40,416 bases of DNA from Candidatus Hermodarchaeota archaeon. Its GTDB lineage: Archaea; Asgardarchaeota; Hermodarchaeia; Hermodarchaeales; Hermodarchaeaceae. A program made the position numbers and the translations under genes. Positions 7,968-15,534 of the stretch are shown piece by piece (within the stretch, counting starts at the first letter, position 1; every line of letters starts with the position of its first letter). The DNA is taken from positions 1-40,416 of the forward strand of contig JAEOTD010000064.1 of assembly GCA_016839995.1 (NCBI GenBank), given 5' to 3'. The notes beneath the pieces are model-generated. The model had not been told where the DNA came from. It worked only from the letters and a program-made list of their open reading frames with translations, and ran no database searches.

Positions 7968-8858
7968 ATGGTGTTAGTTACAAGTGGAAGCGCATCCAAA
8001 TTCTTAGCCTGGAATGTTGCGCAGCAGCTCAAAGCCCAGTACTTGAATACCGAGGTTAAGCACTTCCCTGATGGTGAAACATACATTCGCTTTCTCGGTG
8101 AAGTAACAAAAGAAGAGGTTATTGTTGTTCAATCCTTGGCACTAAAACCCAATGATTACCTCATTGAACTCTTCCTCATGCTTGACGCCCTCAAAGATCT
8201 CAAAGCAAAACGCGTTATTACCGTTCTACCCTATTTTGCTTATGCAAGACAAGATGAGCGATTCAAATCAGGTGAAGCCATTAGCCTAAAAACGGTAAGT
8301 CGACTCATCGAGGCGGCTGGTTCCGAGTATATCTTCACCATCGATTCCCATCGCCACCGTGTCGTTGATCAGGATGATCTCACTACAATTCCCTTACATG
8401 ACCTAACAGCAATGACTGAATTAGCTAAACACATGAATAACAAACACCCGCTACACAATCCCGCCGTCATTGGGCCAGACGCCGAAGCAGGAGCATGGGC
8501 TAAAACAGCAGCTGATACCCTCTCTGTTGATTATGATGCTCTTGAAAAAACACGGCACGACGCAGAAACTGTGGAAATTAAACCACGCAAATTGGACCTC
8601 AAAGGACGAGATGTCCTAATTGTTGACGATATCATTAGTACAGGTAATACCATTATCAAAGCCATTGATGTTTTGAAGAAAAACGGAGCTAAGAACATCT
8701 ATGTGGCTTGCACACATCCCCTTCTTGTCCTCAATGCACTTGTTCGGATATACGACGCAGGTGCCCTCGATGTCGTAGGAACAGATACAGTCCCATCTGC
8801 AATCAGCCATGTTTCAGTAGCACCTGTCATTGCTGACGCCATAAAGAAACTGAAGTAA
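7968..8858 (+). CDS. prs: Ribose-phosphate pyrophosphokinase (PRPP synthase)
   Basis: Makes 5-phosphoribosyl 1-diphosphate from ribose 5-phosphate and ATP for nucleotide, histidine and cofactor synthesis. Signature segments are KHFPDGETYIRF, the ATP-binding PYFAYARQDERF, the metal-binding IDSHRHRVVDQ (family usually DLHxxQ) and the PRPP loop VLIVDDIISTGNT. The open frame reaches back to 7920, but the family N-terminus matches MVLVTSGSASKFLA at ATG 7968, which also has gtgagg 8-9 bp upstream. The resulting 296 residues is normal for the short archaeal form. The next gene follows after 15 bp. Confidence 0.94.
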   Translation: MVLVTSGSASKFLAWNVAQQLKAQYLNTEVKHFPDGETYIRFLGEVTKEEVIVVQSLALKPNDYLIELFLMLDALKDLKAKRVITVLPYFAYARQDERFKSGEAISLKTVSRLIEAAGSEYIFTIDSHRHRVVDQDDLTTIPLHDLTAMTELAKHMNNKHPLHNPAVIGPDAEAGAWAKTAADTLSVDYDALEKTRHDAETVEIKPRKLDLKGRDVLIVDDIISTGNTIIKAIDVLKKNGAKNIYVACTHPLLVLNALVRIYDAGALDVVGTDTVPSAISHVSVAPVIADAIKKLK

Positions 8859-8873
8859 CCGGTGAAATATTGA

Positions 8874-9122
8874 ATGCCTGCTCCTCGAAAATTCTGGAAA
8901 GCACTCAAGTGTCCTATCTGTGGTGAACGTGCCGTATTCTATGTAACCATGGATGCAGTGAAAGATGCCAAACAATATCCGGTTCCTTTTGAAGTCATCC
9001 ATGAAGATCATAAATTCACAATTTTCCTTGACTCAGGGCTGCTCATTAGTCGAATAGAAGAACCAAAAGAAGTCCCTCCACCAGCACCAAAGAAGAAAAC
9101 CAAAAGCAAAAAGACTAAATAA
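8874..9122 (+). CDS. Small conserved-looking protein with one CxxC pair and a lysine-rich tail
   Basis: An 82-residue protein with a compact N-terminal part (LKCPICGERAVFYV, one CxxC) and a C-terminal tail that is almost only Lys, Pro and Thr, which suggests contact with nucleic acid. One CxxC pair could bind zinc as a dimer or with His46 and His50 (EVIHEDH). It follows PRPP synthase by 15 bp with ggtgaaat before the ATG, so they are probably co-transcribed. Its last codons overlap the likely TATA box of the downstream tRNA gene. Function unknown. Confidence 0.75.
   Translation: MPAPRKFWKALKCPICGERAVFYVTMDAVKDAKQYPVPFEVIHEDHKFTIFLDSGLLISRIEEPKEVPPPAPKKKTKSKKTK
9115..9122 (+). promoter_or_regulatory. 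Probable TATA box of the tRNA-Gln gene
   Basis: The octamer ctaaataa is centred about 28 bp before the tRNA 5' end at 9147, the normal archaeal spacing, and overlaps the stop codon of the preceding gene. No other AT-rich element lies in the 24-bp gap. Confidence 0.5.
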
Positions 9123-9161
9123 GGCAGTCTCAACTTTTTGCGCTGGAGCCCGTTAGTGTAG

Positions 9162-9186
9162 AATACTCAGTGTTGAGTATACACTT
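9162..9186 (+). other. tRNA intron 1, non-canonical position in the D loop
   Basis: Bulge-helix-bulge reading: exon gtgt (9156-9159) pairs with intron acac (9181-9184) as the 4-bp central helix; the 3-nt bulge AGA is cut after G9161 and the opposite bulge TTT after T9186. The intron core is a 7-bp hairpin, atactca/tgagtat, with loop gtgt. The outer exon helix is weak, so this is a relaxed motif. Excision joins G15 to T16 of the mature tRNA. Confidence 0.85.
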
Positions 9187-9209
9187 TGGTCAATCATCCG
9201 AGGCTCTGG

Positions 9210-9234
9210 GTTCACCTCAGATTGTGAAGGAGAC
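9210..9234 (+). other. tRNA intron 2, canonical position 37/38
   Basis: Strict bulge-helix-bulge: anticodon stem as outer helix, central helix of exon ctct (9204-9207) with intron ggag (9229-9232), 3-nt bulges GGG (cut after G9209) and ACA (cut after C9234), and intron hairpin ttcac/gtgaa (9211-9215 with 9224-9228). Excision leaves a seven-base anticodon loop with CTG. Confidence 0.9.
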
Positions 9235-9290
9235 ACCTTGGGACCGCGGTTCGAATCCGCGACGGGCTACCACTTTTACTTCAAGACTAG

Positions 9291-9839
9291 TTATCGGTCA
9301 AAGAATATACTCTTGCCCGTTACCGAAAGAGGAATCCCAATAACAATTGTGGAGTCGGGCATGAGTTTAAGCCGATAGGCGGCAACTCCTGCACGGAAGA
9401 AAATCCGATTATCAACATTATGGATTTGAGCCGTTTTCACCGCACTTCCTATGGCTATGCCCATATCTAAGGCTTTGATAATACAAGTTGGTCCAGCAAA
9501 GAACTGCCCTTCTTTCCGCCCAACCTTGAGCATTTCACCACAATTAGCATAGCCACAGGCACCACATTGAGTACCCAAAGCCTTAGGACCCTTGAGACCA
9601 ATGAGAACAAGGGCTTCACACGCTTCAACATTCTTTGCATCTCGGGCCCAATGGTCGTCTGGATCCTTAGATATCTTATACATTTCTTTGGTTACAGCGT
9701 CTTTCTCTTTCCCAGTTAGAATCATTGATTCAAGATCATCAATTCCTCGACCCTTTGGAGCAGTCCGTGCTGCCAAAAGCATGAGCCGCGCAACATCAAT
9801 CACAGTCTTATTTTCTTCTTCTGACCCTGCAATTCTCAT
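9291..9839 (-). CDS. DUF2148 ferredoxin-domain protein
   Basis: A 182-residue protein whose centre, GTQCGACGYANCGEM with a later GPTCI, supplies four cysteines (92, 95, 100, 119) for a probable [4Fe-4S] cluster; this is the pattern of the DUF2148 / COG4739 family of ferredoxin-domain proteins. The N-terminal DVARLMLLAARTAPKGRGIDDL resembles the start of nitroreductase-like folds, so flavin binding is possible. The physiological role of the family is unknown. It converges on the tRNA-Gln gene (19 bp after the CCA) and is divergent from the flavoprotein gene at 9933, with a 93-bp shared promoter region. Confidence 0.82.
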   Translation of the reverse strand: MRIAGSEEENKTVIDVARLMLLAARTAPKGRGIDDLESMILTGKEKDAVTKEMYKISKDPDDHWARDAKNVEACEALVLIGLKGPKALGTQCGACGYANCGEMLKVGRKEGQFFAGPTCIIKALDMGIAIGSAVKTAQIHNVDNRIFFRAGVAAYRLKLMPDSTIVIGIPLSVTGKSIFFDR

Positions 9840-9932
9840 AAGAACACCAAGTTCTTGTGAGGCACTTTACAATTTTAGGCTTTACCTTCAACTGCAAGGA
9901 TTATATGCAACTCCCTCCCTCCATCCTCTCCA

Positions 9933-11144
9933 ATGGCTGATTCAGCTTTTGACGTTCTCATCGTGGGTGCCGGTCCTGCTGGGCTTCTAGCAGCAGAATC
10001 CCTAGCTGTGCAAGGAGTAAGCGTTGCTGTTATCGAAAAAGATCGTGTTCCAGGTAAGGATAAACCCTGTGGAGGGTTTCTCACCCATATGGGAGCATTA
10101 CAAGGCAAGATACCGCAAAATCTAGCTGAGAGGCAAACATTTGGGATTTCCATATCAATGCCAGGATTACCCATACATCATGTAGACTATCCAAATCCGG
10201 TTGGAATCCAAATAACTCGCGAAGCACTTGGTCGGCACCTATGTCAACGGGCAAGTGCTGCTGGAGCAAAAATCCTTCTTCAACATCAAGCCATAGGATG
10301 TAAGCGAAGCGATATCAAATGGAGAGTAACTCTCAAAGGAAATTCCAAGGAATTACACGCGTCTCTTCTTATTGGTGCAGATGGCGTTAATTCTCTCGTT
10401 GCGCGAGAAACAGGACTTCGGACTCGATTCCTCAGTGATCAGTTAGGAGTCACTATACAAGCTCAGGTTACCCTACCGGAGGACGAAATTACCAAACGCT
10501 TTGGGAGCCGCATGGAACTCTACTATGGTAGAGAGATATGTCCTTATGGCTATCTGTGGATCTTTCCCAAACGCGAGAGAGTCTATGTAGGCGTTGGTTC
10601 CCTGCTGAGTGTTGTAACGGATCGTTTACAACGCTATTTGACAAATTTCATTGAAGCCCACCCTCGTGGAAAAGAACAACTAGCTGGCGGAAATATACAA
10701 TTGATGGAACGGGCGCTAGTTCCGTTAACCTATGAACGCCAATCTGTAGCTGATGGGGTTCTTTTAGTCGGAGATGCTGCAGGACATTGTAGTGCCATTA
10801 CAGGTGAAGGAATCCACTATGCAATATTTGCCGGTATAATCGCAGGTGCCGTTGCAGGAAATGCAATACGAAAAGGCGATGTAAGTGCACGGTTCCTTCG
10901 ACGGTATGAAACTCAATGGAATAAAGCATTCGGAAGCGATCTCAAGTGGGGGCTGCGTCTCCGAAACTTCTTCTTTCAAGGAATGGCGTCACAGAATGTA
11001 AGCTCTGGAATGGCGTCAAATCAACGGTTCTTACAACTTGCTGCTGACCTCATAGTAGGGATACGTCCTTATAGAAGCACTATCATACGTGCGATTCCGC
11101 ATTATCTTTGGCAACGAGTTAAGTCTAGTTTTTCCCGAAGTTGA
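9933..11144 (+). CDS. Geranylgeranyl reductase-family FAD flavoprotein; candidate LipT-type electron donor
   Basis: A 403-residue FAD-dependent oxidoreductase. Residues 8-18 hold the dinucleotide motif VLIVGAGPAGL; KPCGGFLTHMG near 47 resembles the CGGG loop of geranylgeranyl reductases; IGADGVNSLVAR (about 150) and VGDAAGHCSAITGEGIHYA (about 282) are the second and third FAD motifs; CPYGYLWIFPK is the family's active-site strand. It could reduce isoprenoid double bonds. However, it lies 104 bp upstream of a lipoyl assembly operon on the same strand, and a GGR-like flavoprotein (LipT) has been described with LipS1/LipS2 systems, from memory. Since a second GGR sits at 17824 next to a ferredoxin, this copy is the better LipT candidate. 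Confidence 0.85.
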   Translation: MADSAFDVLIVGAGPAGLLAAESLAVQGVSVAVIEKDRVPGKDKPCGGFLTHMGALQGKIPQNLAERQTFGISISMPGLPIHHVDYPNPVGIQITREALGRHLCQRASAAGAKILLQHQAIGCKRSDIKWRVTLKGNSKELHASLLIGADGVNSLVARETGLRTRFLSDQLGVTIQAQVTLPEDEITKRFGSRMELYYGREICPYGYLWIFPKRERVYVGVGSLLSVVTDRLQRYLTNFIEAHPRGKEQLAGGNIQLMERALVPLTYERQSVADGVLLVGDAAGHCSAITGEGIHYAIFAGIIAGAVAGNAIRKGDVSARFLRRYETQWNKAFGSDLKWGLRLRNFFFQGMASQNVSSGMASNQRFLQLAADLIVGIRPYRSTIIRAIPHYLWQRVKSSFSRS

Positions 11145-11248
11145 AATCACGTGTCAGAAAGGCATAAACCCGAAAGGCTAATTTTTCTACTATACCCTGC
11201 ATTCTATGGAAAAATCCGTGTTGAATACTCTCCTATGAGGATAGGCTT

Positions 11249-12244
11249 TTGACGAAAACAATCCGACTCTCAATTGGCACTGCAGCACTTCTCGGGCTAG
11301 TTCAATGCAAATTAGATGCTGCACCCACCACCGCCTACACAATGACATATACCCAATCACGTTGTCACGCAAATTGCGCATTTTGCACACAAGCACGTAA
11401 TAGCAGCACAAATGCCAATAAACTCTCTAGGGTAACTTGGCCAGTCTTCTCACTGGATCAGGTTCTTACTACTCTTACTGAAAATAATTTTCAGGTCCCC
11501 TTTAATCGCATCTGTATCCAAACACTATCTTACCCATCTCTTATCAATGACTTAAGCTACCTTGTAACCCACTTCAAGAAGCGTTTACCACAGATTCCCA
11601 TCTCCATTGCATTACCTCCTTTAGCCACAAATCAGCTCCAGCGCCTCTATAATCAGGGAGTTGATCGTGTGGCCATTTCACTAGATGCAGTCACCCCTGA
11701 TATTTTCGAGCAAATAAAGGGTGATGGCGTTGAAGGACCTTTTACTTGGGACCAACATTACCAAGCGTTAGAATCAGCACAGAGAATCTTTGGACCAGGT
11801 CGAACAACCACTCATCTCATTATTGGATTAGGTGAAACCGAATACCAAACAGTGCATCTTATCCAAGACTTGGTCAACAAAGGGATCACTATTGGATTGT
11901 TCCCATTTACACCTGTGAAAGGAACTCCGTTGGCCGAAATGGAACGACCCACACTTGGAAAGTATCGCCGTATCCAGCTAGCACATTATCTTCTTCAAAA
12001 TCAACTTGTTAATGCGAACCAAATACACTTTGATTCATCCAATCAGCTGGCGGGCTTCGAGTTACAAAAAGAACTCCTCACCGATATAATCGCACGAGGG
12101 AAGGCTTTTCAAACAGCTGGATGTCCTTCTTGTAATCGTCCGTTCTTCACTGAACCGCCTGGAGGTCCAATCTATAACTATCCAGAACCACCAACTGCCG
12201 AGGCTCTCCACGAAATCGAAAACCAATTAACAGGAGTTCTTTAG
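11249..12244 (+). CDS. Radical SAM protein, LipS1/LipS2-type lipoyl synthase subunit
   Basis: A 331-residue radical SAM enzyme. The SAM cluster motif SRCHANCAFC gives Cys39, Cys43 and Cys46 (CX3CX2C). A second pair near the C-terminus, GCPSCNRPFF (Cys292, Cys295), could ligate an auxiliary cluster, as sulfur-inserting enzymes require. The body resembles biotin synthase-like TIM barrels (VDRVAISLDAVTPDIFEQIKG; TTTHLIIGLGETE). Start is a TTG at 11249 with gagg eight bases upstream; no better in-frame start exists. Linked by 3 bp to a lipoate ligase and then to a second radical SAM gene, the arrangement matches archaeal lipoyl synthases in which two proteins insert sulfur together. Which of LipS1 or LipS2 this is, I cannot say. 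Confidence 0.82.
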   Translation: MTKTIRLSIGTAALLGLVQCKLDAAPTTAYTMTYTQSRCHANCAFCTQARNSSTNANKLSRVTWPVFSLDQVLTTLTENNFQVPFNRICIQTLSYPSLINDLSYLVTHFKKRLPQIPISIALPPLATNQLQRLYNQGVDRVAISLDAVTPDIFEQIKGDGVEGPFTWDQHYQALESAQRIFGPGRTTTHLIIGLGETEYQTVHLIQDLVNKGITIGLFPFTPVKGTPLAEMERPTLGKYRRIQLAHYLLQNQLVNANQIHFDSSNQLAGFELQKELLTDIIARGKAFQTAGCPSCNRPFFTEPPGGPIYNYPEPPTAEALHEIENQLTGVL

Positions 12245-12247
12245 AAC

Positions 12248-13045
12248 ATGGCAAAGCTATGGCGACTAATCCGAACCGGCATTTTCAATGCATATGAAAA
12301 TATGGCAATTGATCATGTTCTACTCGATGGATGCCACAAGGATACAGCTGCCAACACCATTCGCTTTTATCGCTGGAATCCCTCTGCCGTATCAATTGGA
12401 CGATTTCAACATCTCGATGATGAAGTAGATGTCGAAGCTTGTAAGAAACTAAATGTCGATATCGTACGTAGACTCTCCAGTGGAGGAGCAGTCTATCATG
12501 ATTTTGAAGGAGAGCTTACCTACAGTATCATCTGTCGAACGGATGATACACAACTTCCCACTGATGTAATTGAAACCTACCAACACCTTTGCAGTGGTCT
12601 TCTTGCAGGGCTTAATCGATTAGGCGTCAGCGCCAAGTTCTCTCCAGGATCTGAAAATTTCTGTCCAAATCTTTACGTGAAAAAACGAAAAATCTCCGGA
12701 AATGCCCAGTCTCGCCGAGGGAATACGCTCCTTCAACATGGCACCATCCTGCGTACCCTCGACCTCTACAAGATGTTTGCTTTTTTGAAAGTCAATAAAC
12801 AGAAAGCAGATTCTAATCTGATAAAAACGGCTGCGAAGAGCTTAACCTCACTTACACAAGAGCTCGGGAGTATTCCCTCATTCGGACAAATTGAAGAAGC
12901 GCTTATTGAAGGGCTTTCAGGCACGTTACCTGCGCGATTCTATGAAGAAGGCTTAACCGATGCGGAACTGCAATCTGCCCGGCAAATTGCAGACACATGG
13001 TATGCGAAATCAGACTGGACGTTTCGACGGGGGCTCGAGAAATGA
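12248..13045 (+). CDS. Lipoate-protein ligase / octanoyltransferase family protein (LplA-like)
   Basis: A 265-residue member of the biotin/lipoate A/B ligase family, which attaches lipoate or octanoate to carrier domains. Motifs in order: WNPSAVSIGRFQ (43-54), the nucleotide loop VRRLSSGGAVYHDF (73-86; the usual GGG is here SGG), and the catalytic lysine region RKISGNAQSRRGNTLLQHGT (147-166). The C-terminal 'LTDAELQSARQIADTWYAKSDW' resembles the end of the catalytic domain, so the protein lacks a long accessory domain. It lies between two radical SAM genes, 3 bp after the first and with a 4-bp ATGA overlap with the second, which argues for one lipoyl assembly pathway. No acceptor protein such as GcvH or E2 is in the window. 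Confidence 0.88.
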   Translation: MAKLWRLIRTGIFNAYENMAIDHVLLDGCHKDTAANTIRFYRWNPSAVSIGRFQHLDDEVDVEACKKLNVDIVRRLSSGGAVYHDFEGELTYSIICRTDDTQLPTDVIETYQHLCSGLLAGLNRLGVSAKFSPGSENFCPNLYVKKRKISGNAQSRRGNTLLQHGTILRTLDLYKMFAFLKVNKQKADSNLIKTAAKSLTSLTQELGSIPSFGQIEEALIEGLSGTLPARFYEEGLTDAELQSARQIADTWYAKSDWTFRRGLEK

Positions 13046-14001
13046 CCTCCCCAAATATGGGAGCTAAAACCTTACTAGATTGGTTTAATGCACCTGAATC
13101 TCACCTTGACAGTTTGTTTTCTCAAGCCCGTATTCTAACTGATGAAGCTTTTAACCGACAAATTTCTGTCTTTCGTCCTGGTAGTCATTTTCCTTCCGTC
13201 TCAATCACAGGAACCCGCTGTCAACTATACTGCCAACACTGTGCAGGACGATTTCTTCACCAAATGCATGCAATTAACAATCCTCCTGAACTCACTTCAT
13301 TCTGTCACAATCTAGTCCAGCAAAATGGAGTAGGCTGTCTCATAAGTGGTGGCTGCGATGACACAGGCGTGGTTCCACTTGAGCCATTTTTACCTGCAAT
13401 AACTGAAATCAAACAGTCGACCAGTCTTTATCTCAATGTACATACCGGGTTTCTCACCGAAACTCAAGCAAACAATCTTAATCAGACCGGTATTGATTGT
13501 GCCTCAGTGGATGTTGTTGGTGATGACTCAACAATCCACACTGTCTATGGATTACAACACCGAACGACAGCTGATTATCTTTCGACATTACAGGCGCTTG
13601 ATACTAGTGGTCTACCAACTGCCCCTCATATCTGTGTTGGACTCTTGAATGGAAAACTAGCGGGTGAGCTTAAAGCCTTACAGCTCATCAAGTCAACTAT
13701 TAAACCAAAACTCCTTGTCATCATCGCATTTATGCCAACAAAAGGAACCCCCATGGTTGATAGTCCACCGGCACAACCCTTTGACGTGGCCCGAATATGT
13801 GCACTCGCCCGGCTTCTTTTTCCACAAACCGAAATTGCACTCGGTTGTATGCGACCCCGTGGTGGCATTCGTCACCAAATGGAAAAACTAGCAATCGAAG
13901 CTGGGATCACGCGCCTTGTGCAACCTACAAATGCTACACTGCAGTACTTAGAGAAGAATGAATATACCGTCAACACACAACAGGCCTGTTGTGTGTATTA
14001 G
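13042..14001 (+). CDS. Radical SAM protein, second LipS-type lipoyl synthase subunit
   Basis: A 319-residue radical SAM protein counted from ATG 13042, which overlaps the ligase stop as ATGA; the frame is open further upstream inside the ligase gene, but that is not needed. The cluster motif is TGTRCQLYCQHCAGR (Cys60, Cys64, Cys67, CX3CX2C). Downstream are GCLISGGCDDTGVVPL and AFMPTKGTPM, as in biotin-synthase-like barrels, and the chain ends with QQACCVY, two adjacent cysteines that might serve an extra cluster or sulfur transfer. Paired with the gene at 11249 it probably forms a two-protein lipoyl synthase. It converges on the proteasome beta gene with a 22-bp gap. Confidence 0.82.
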   Translation: MTSPNMGAKTLLDWFNAPESHLDSLFSQARILTDEAFNRQISVFRPGSHFPSVSITGTRCQLYCQHCAGRFLHQMHAINNPPELTSFCHNLVQQNGVGCLISGGCDDTGVVPLEPFLPAITEIKQSTSLYLNVHTGFLTETQANNLNQTGIDCASVDVVGDDSTIHTVYGLQHRTTADYLSTLQALDTSGLPTAPHICVGLLNGKLAGELKALQLIKSTIKPKLLVIIAFMPTKGTPMVDSPPAQPFDVARICALARLLFPQTEIALGCMRPRGGIRHQMEKLAIEAGITRLVQPTNATLQYLEKNEYTVNTQQACCVY

Positions 14002-14023
14002 GACCTTATGATTCTCGAAGGGT

Positions 14024-14647
14024 TCAACTCGAGAGTTGCTCACGGGAGATGTTAACGCCTTCAGTATTGATTATAGCCATCTGGATTGCGCCACCAGAAG
14101 CAATATCACGTTTTCGAGCGGCATTGACAGCACGTGTGACCAAATCCTTACCTTCCTCAATGGTCATGTTATCTCGATACTCGTCCTCGAGCACACCATA
14201 AGCTACAACTGATCCGCTTCCTGTAGCCGTAAATTTCTCTTCCTCCAACATACTGCCTAACGGATCAAGCATGTAGATGTGACCTCCCTTTTTGTCAACT
14301 CCACCGACGATAAGCATCGTAATCAGAGGAAACATACGGTTACGGAAAAGAATGGAAGAAGTTAATCGAGAAATTGCCTTCACAGTCAGCTCACGACCAG
14401 TTTCTAACGCCTCTAATTGCGCGATTGCACGAACATTGTTAGTGAGCTGTTGTGCATCAGCAACAGATCCTGAAATTGTCATCGCAGTGTGATCTGTAAT
14501 TCGTAGGATTTTGGGGGCTGTATCACTTGCTACTAGGTAACCCATTGATGCCTGTGATTCAGTACCCAGAATTACGCCGCCATTTACCTTCACAGCAACA
14601 GTGGTTGTGTGAGACATTAATCGATGATTATCTTCTTGTCCCATCAT
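14024..14647 (-). CDS. psmB: Proteasome beta subunit (20S core), with unusual residue at position 17
   Basis: Catalytic-type subunit of the 20S proteasome, which degrades unfolded proteins. The 207-residue precursor has a 13-residue propeptide ending in His and then TTTVAVK, so mature Thr1 is residue 14. Lys33 (SDTAPKI) is present, as are Ser129 (GSGS), Asp166 and Ser169 (RDIASGG). Asp17, normally in ATDxR, is replaced by Glu (GTESQAS) and Arg19 by Gln, and the residue before Thr1 is His in place of the usual Gly. The enzyme may still process itself, but reduced or altered activity is possible; some archaea have two beta types. The 181-bp region before it is shared with the divergent eL13 gene. 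Confidence 0.93.
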   Translation of the reverse strand: MMGQEDNHRLMSHTTTVAVKVNGGVILGTESQASMGYLVASDTAPKILRITDHTAMTISGSVADAQQLTNNVRAIAQLEALETGRELTVKAISRLTSSILFRNRMFPLITMLIVGGVDKKGGHIYMLDPLGSMLEEEKFTATGSGSVVAYGVLEDEYRDNMTIEEGKDLVTRAVNAARKRDIASGGAIQMAIINTEGVNISREQLSS

Positions 14648-14750
14648 AGCTTGCTAACCTCTATCTCGGTGACTCAATGCCCACGACTATAACCTACAAT
14701 TTAAGTTTTCTTCTCTTTTCGGTTTCTCGGACTACTTACCCAAATCCTCA

Positions 14751-14764
14751 TATCAGGTCTGATA
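14751..14764. promoter_or_regulatory. Short inverted repeat between proteasome beta and eL13
   Basis: tatcag-gt-ctgata is a perfect 6-bp-arm dyad in the 181-bp divergent intergenic region, about 65 bp before the eL13 start and 104 bp before the proteasome start. It might be an operator, but a dyad this short can be chance. Confidence 0.25.
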
Positions 14765-14828
14765 AGTCAAAACATTTTTAGCTGACACTCTTCTCATCTC
14801 CTGCACTCAACCTTCAGGTGAACTAACC

Positions 14829-15527
14829 TTGGCATTCCGACCCGAAATCCACGCTCCCCAAACCGGTGAAACACGCCGGGGTCGGGGATTTAGTCTCCAA
14901 GAACTCAAAAAGGCAGGAATAGGATTAGCCGACGCTCGATGGATGGCAATTCCCATTGATAACCGTCGAAAAACCCAATACACTGAGAACGTGAAGCTGC
15001 TTCAAGATTTTGTTAAACGAATTAAGAAACTTGAAAAAACCAAAAAAGCAGCAAAACCTGAACCCAAAGCTAAGAAAACAAAACCTGCCAAGGTCAAACC
15101 AAAACCTGAACCGATAGAAACCGACTTAGCTAACCTTACTGGAGTCACTAAGAAACTTGCTGAAACCCTCGTGGAAGCAGGAGTTAAAAACATTCATGAT
15201 TTAGCCACGGTTTCTCCTCGACGCCTTGCACGAATCACTGATTTGAAACGAAACCGCGCTGAGAAGTTGATTGATACTGCTAAACGTTATGAACGAGGAA
15301 AAGCCAAAGCTGCTCGGGAAGAAAAAGCCAAAGAGCCAACCATTAAGGAATTGAAAGACCTCCCTGATATCACACGGTCTGAAACCAAACAACTCAAGGA
15401 ATTAGGCGTGGAATCACTAAATAACCTCAAAACAGAAAATCCACGGGACCTTGCCCTCTTAACTGGAATTTCTGAATCTCGAATTAAAGAGTGGCGAAAA
15501 ATAATCCGGGATCTTGGGAAAGAATAG
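14829..15527 (+). CDS. Ribosomal protein eL13 fused to two helix-hairpin-helix modules
   Basis: Residues 3-62 match ribosomal protein eL13 (RPEIHAPQTGETRRGRGFSL, then ELKKAGIGLADARWMAIPID), a 60S-type protein found in TACK and Asgard archaea and eukaryotes. A Lys/Pro/Ala-rich linker (65-96) follows, then two similar helix-hairpin-helix-like modules: LANLTGVTKKLAETLVEAGV (100-119, extending to about 154) and LKDLPDITRSETKQLKELGV (175-194, extending to 230). Each contains the 'LTGI/DLK' second hairpin. Such modules bind nucleic acid or mediate dimer contacts. Archaeal eL13 is usually far shorter. The start is TTG 14829 with aggtgaac upstream. The reading frame is uninterrupted, so the fusion is not a frameshift artefact. 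Confidence 0.88.
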   Translation: MAFRPEIHAPQTGETRRGRGFSLQELKKAGIGLADARWMAIPIDNRRKTQYTENVKLLQDFVKRIKKLEKTKKAAKPEPKAKKTKPAKVKPKPEPIETDLANLTGVTKKLAETLVEAGVKNIHDLATVSPRRLARITDLKRNRAEKLIDTAKRYERGKAKAAREEKAKEPTIKELKDLPDITRSETKQLKELGVESLNNLKTENPRDLALLTGISESRIKEWRKIIRDLGKE

Positions 15528-15534
15528 CCAACAG

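Larger units (their letters stand above)
9147..9272 (+). tRNA. tRNA-Gln (anticodon CTG) interrupted by two 25-nt introns
   Basis: Acceptor strands agcccgt (9147-9153) and acgggct (9262-9268) pair over seven bases with the A1-U72 pair usual for tRNA-Gln; discriminator A9269 and an encoded CCA (9270-9272) follow. T arm: cgcgg / ttcgaat / ccgcg (9245-9261). Anticodon stem: cgagg (9199-9203) with ccttg (9236-9240), loop CT-CTG-G-A giving anticodon CTG. Removing two 25-nt segments restores a normal cloverleaf with D-arm sequence GTGTAGTGGTCAATCAT, as in other archaeal tRNAs. Mature length is 73 nt plus CCA. The variable loop is four nucleotides. A T-run (9273-9278 region) follows. Confidence 0.92.
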
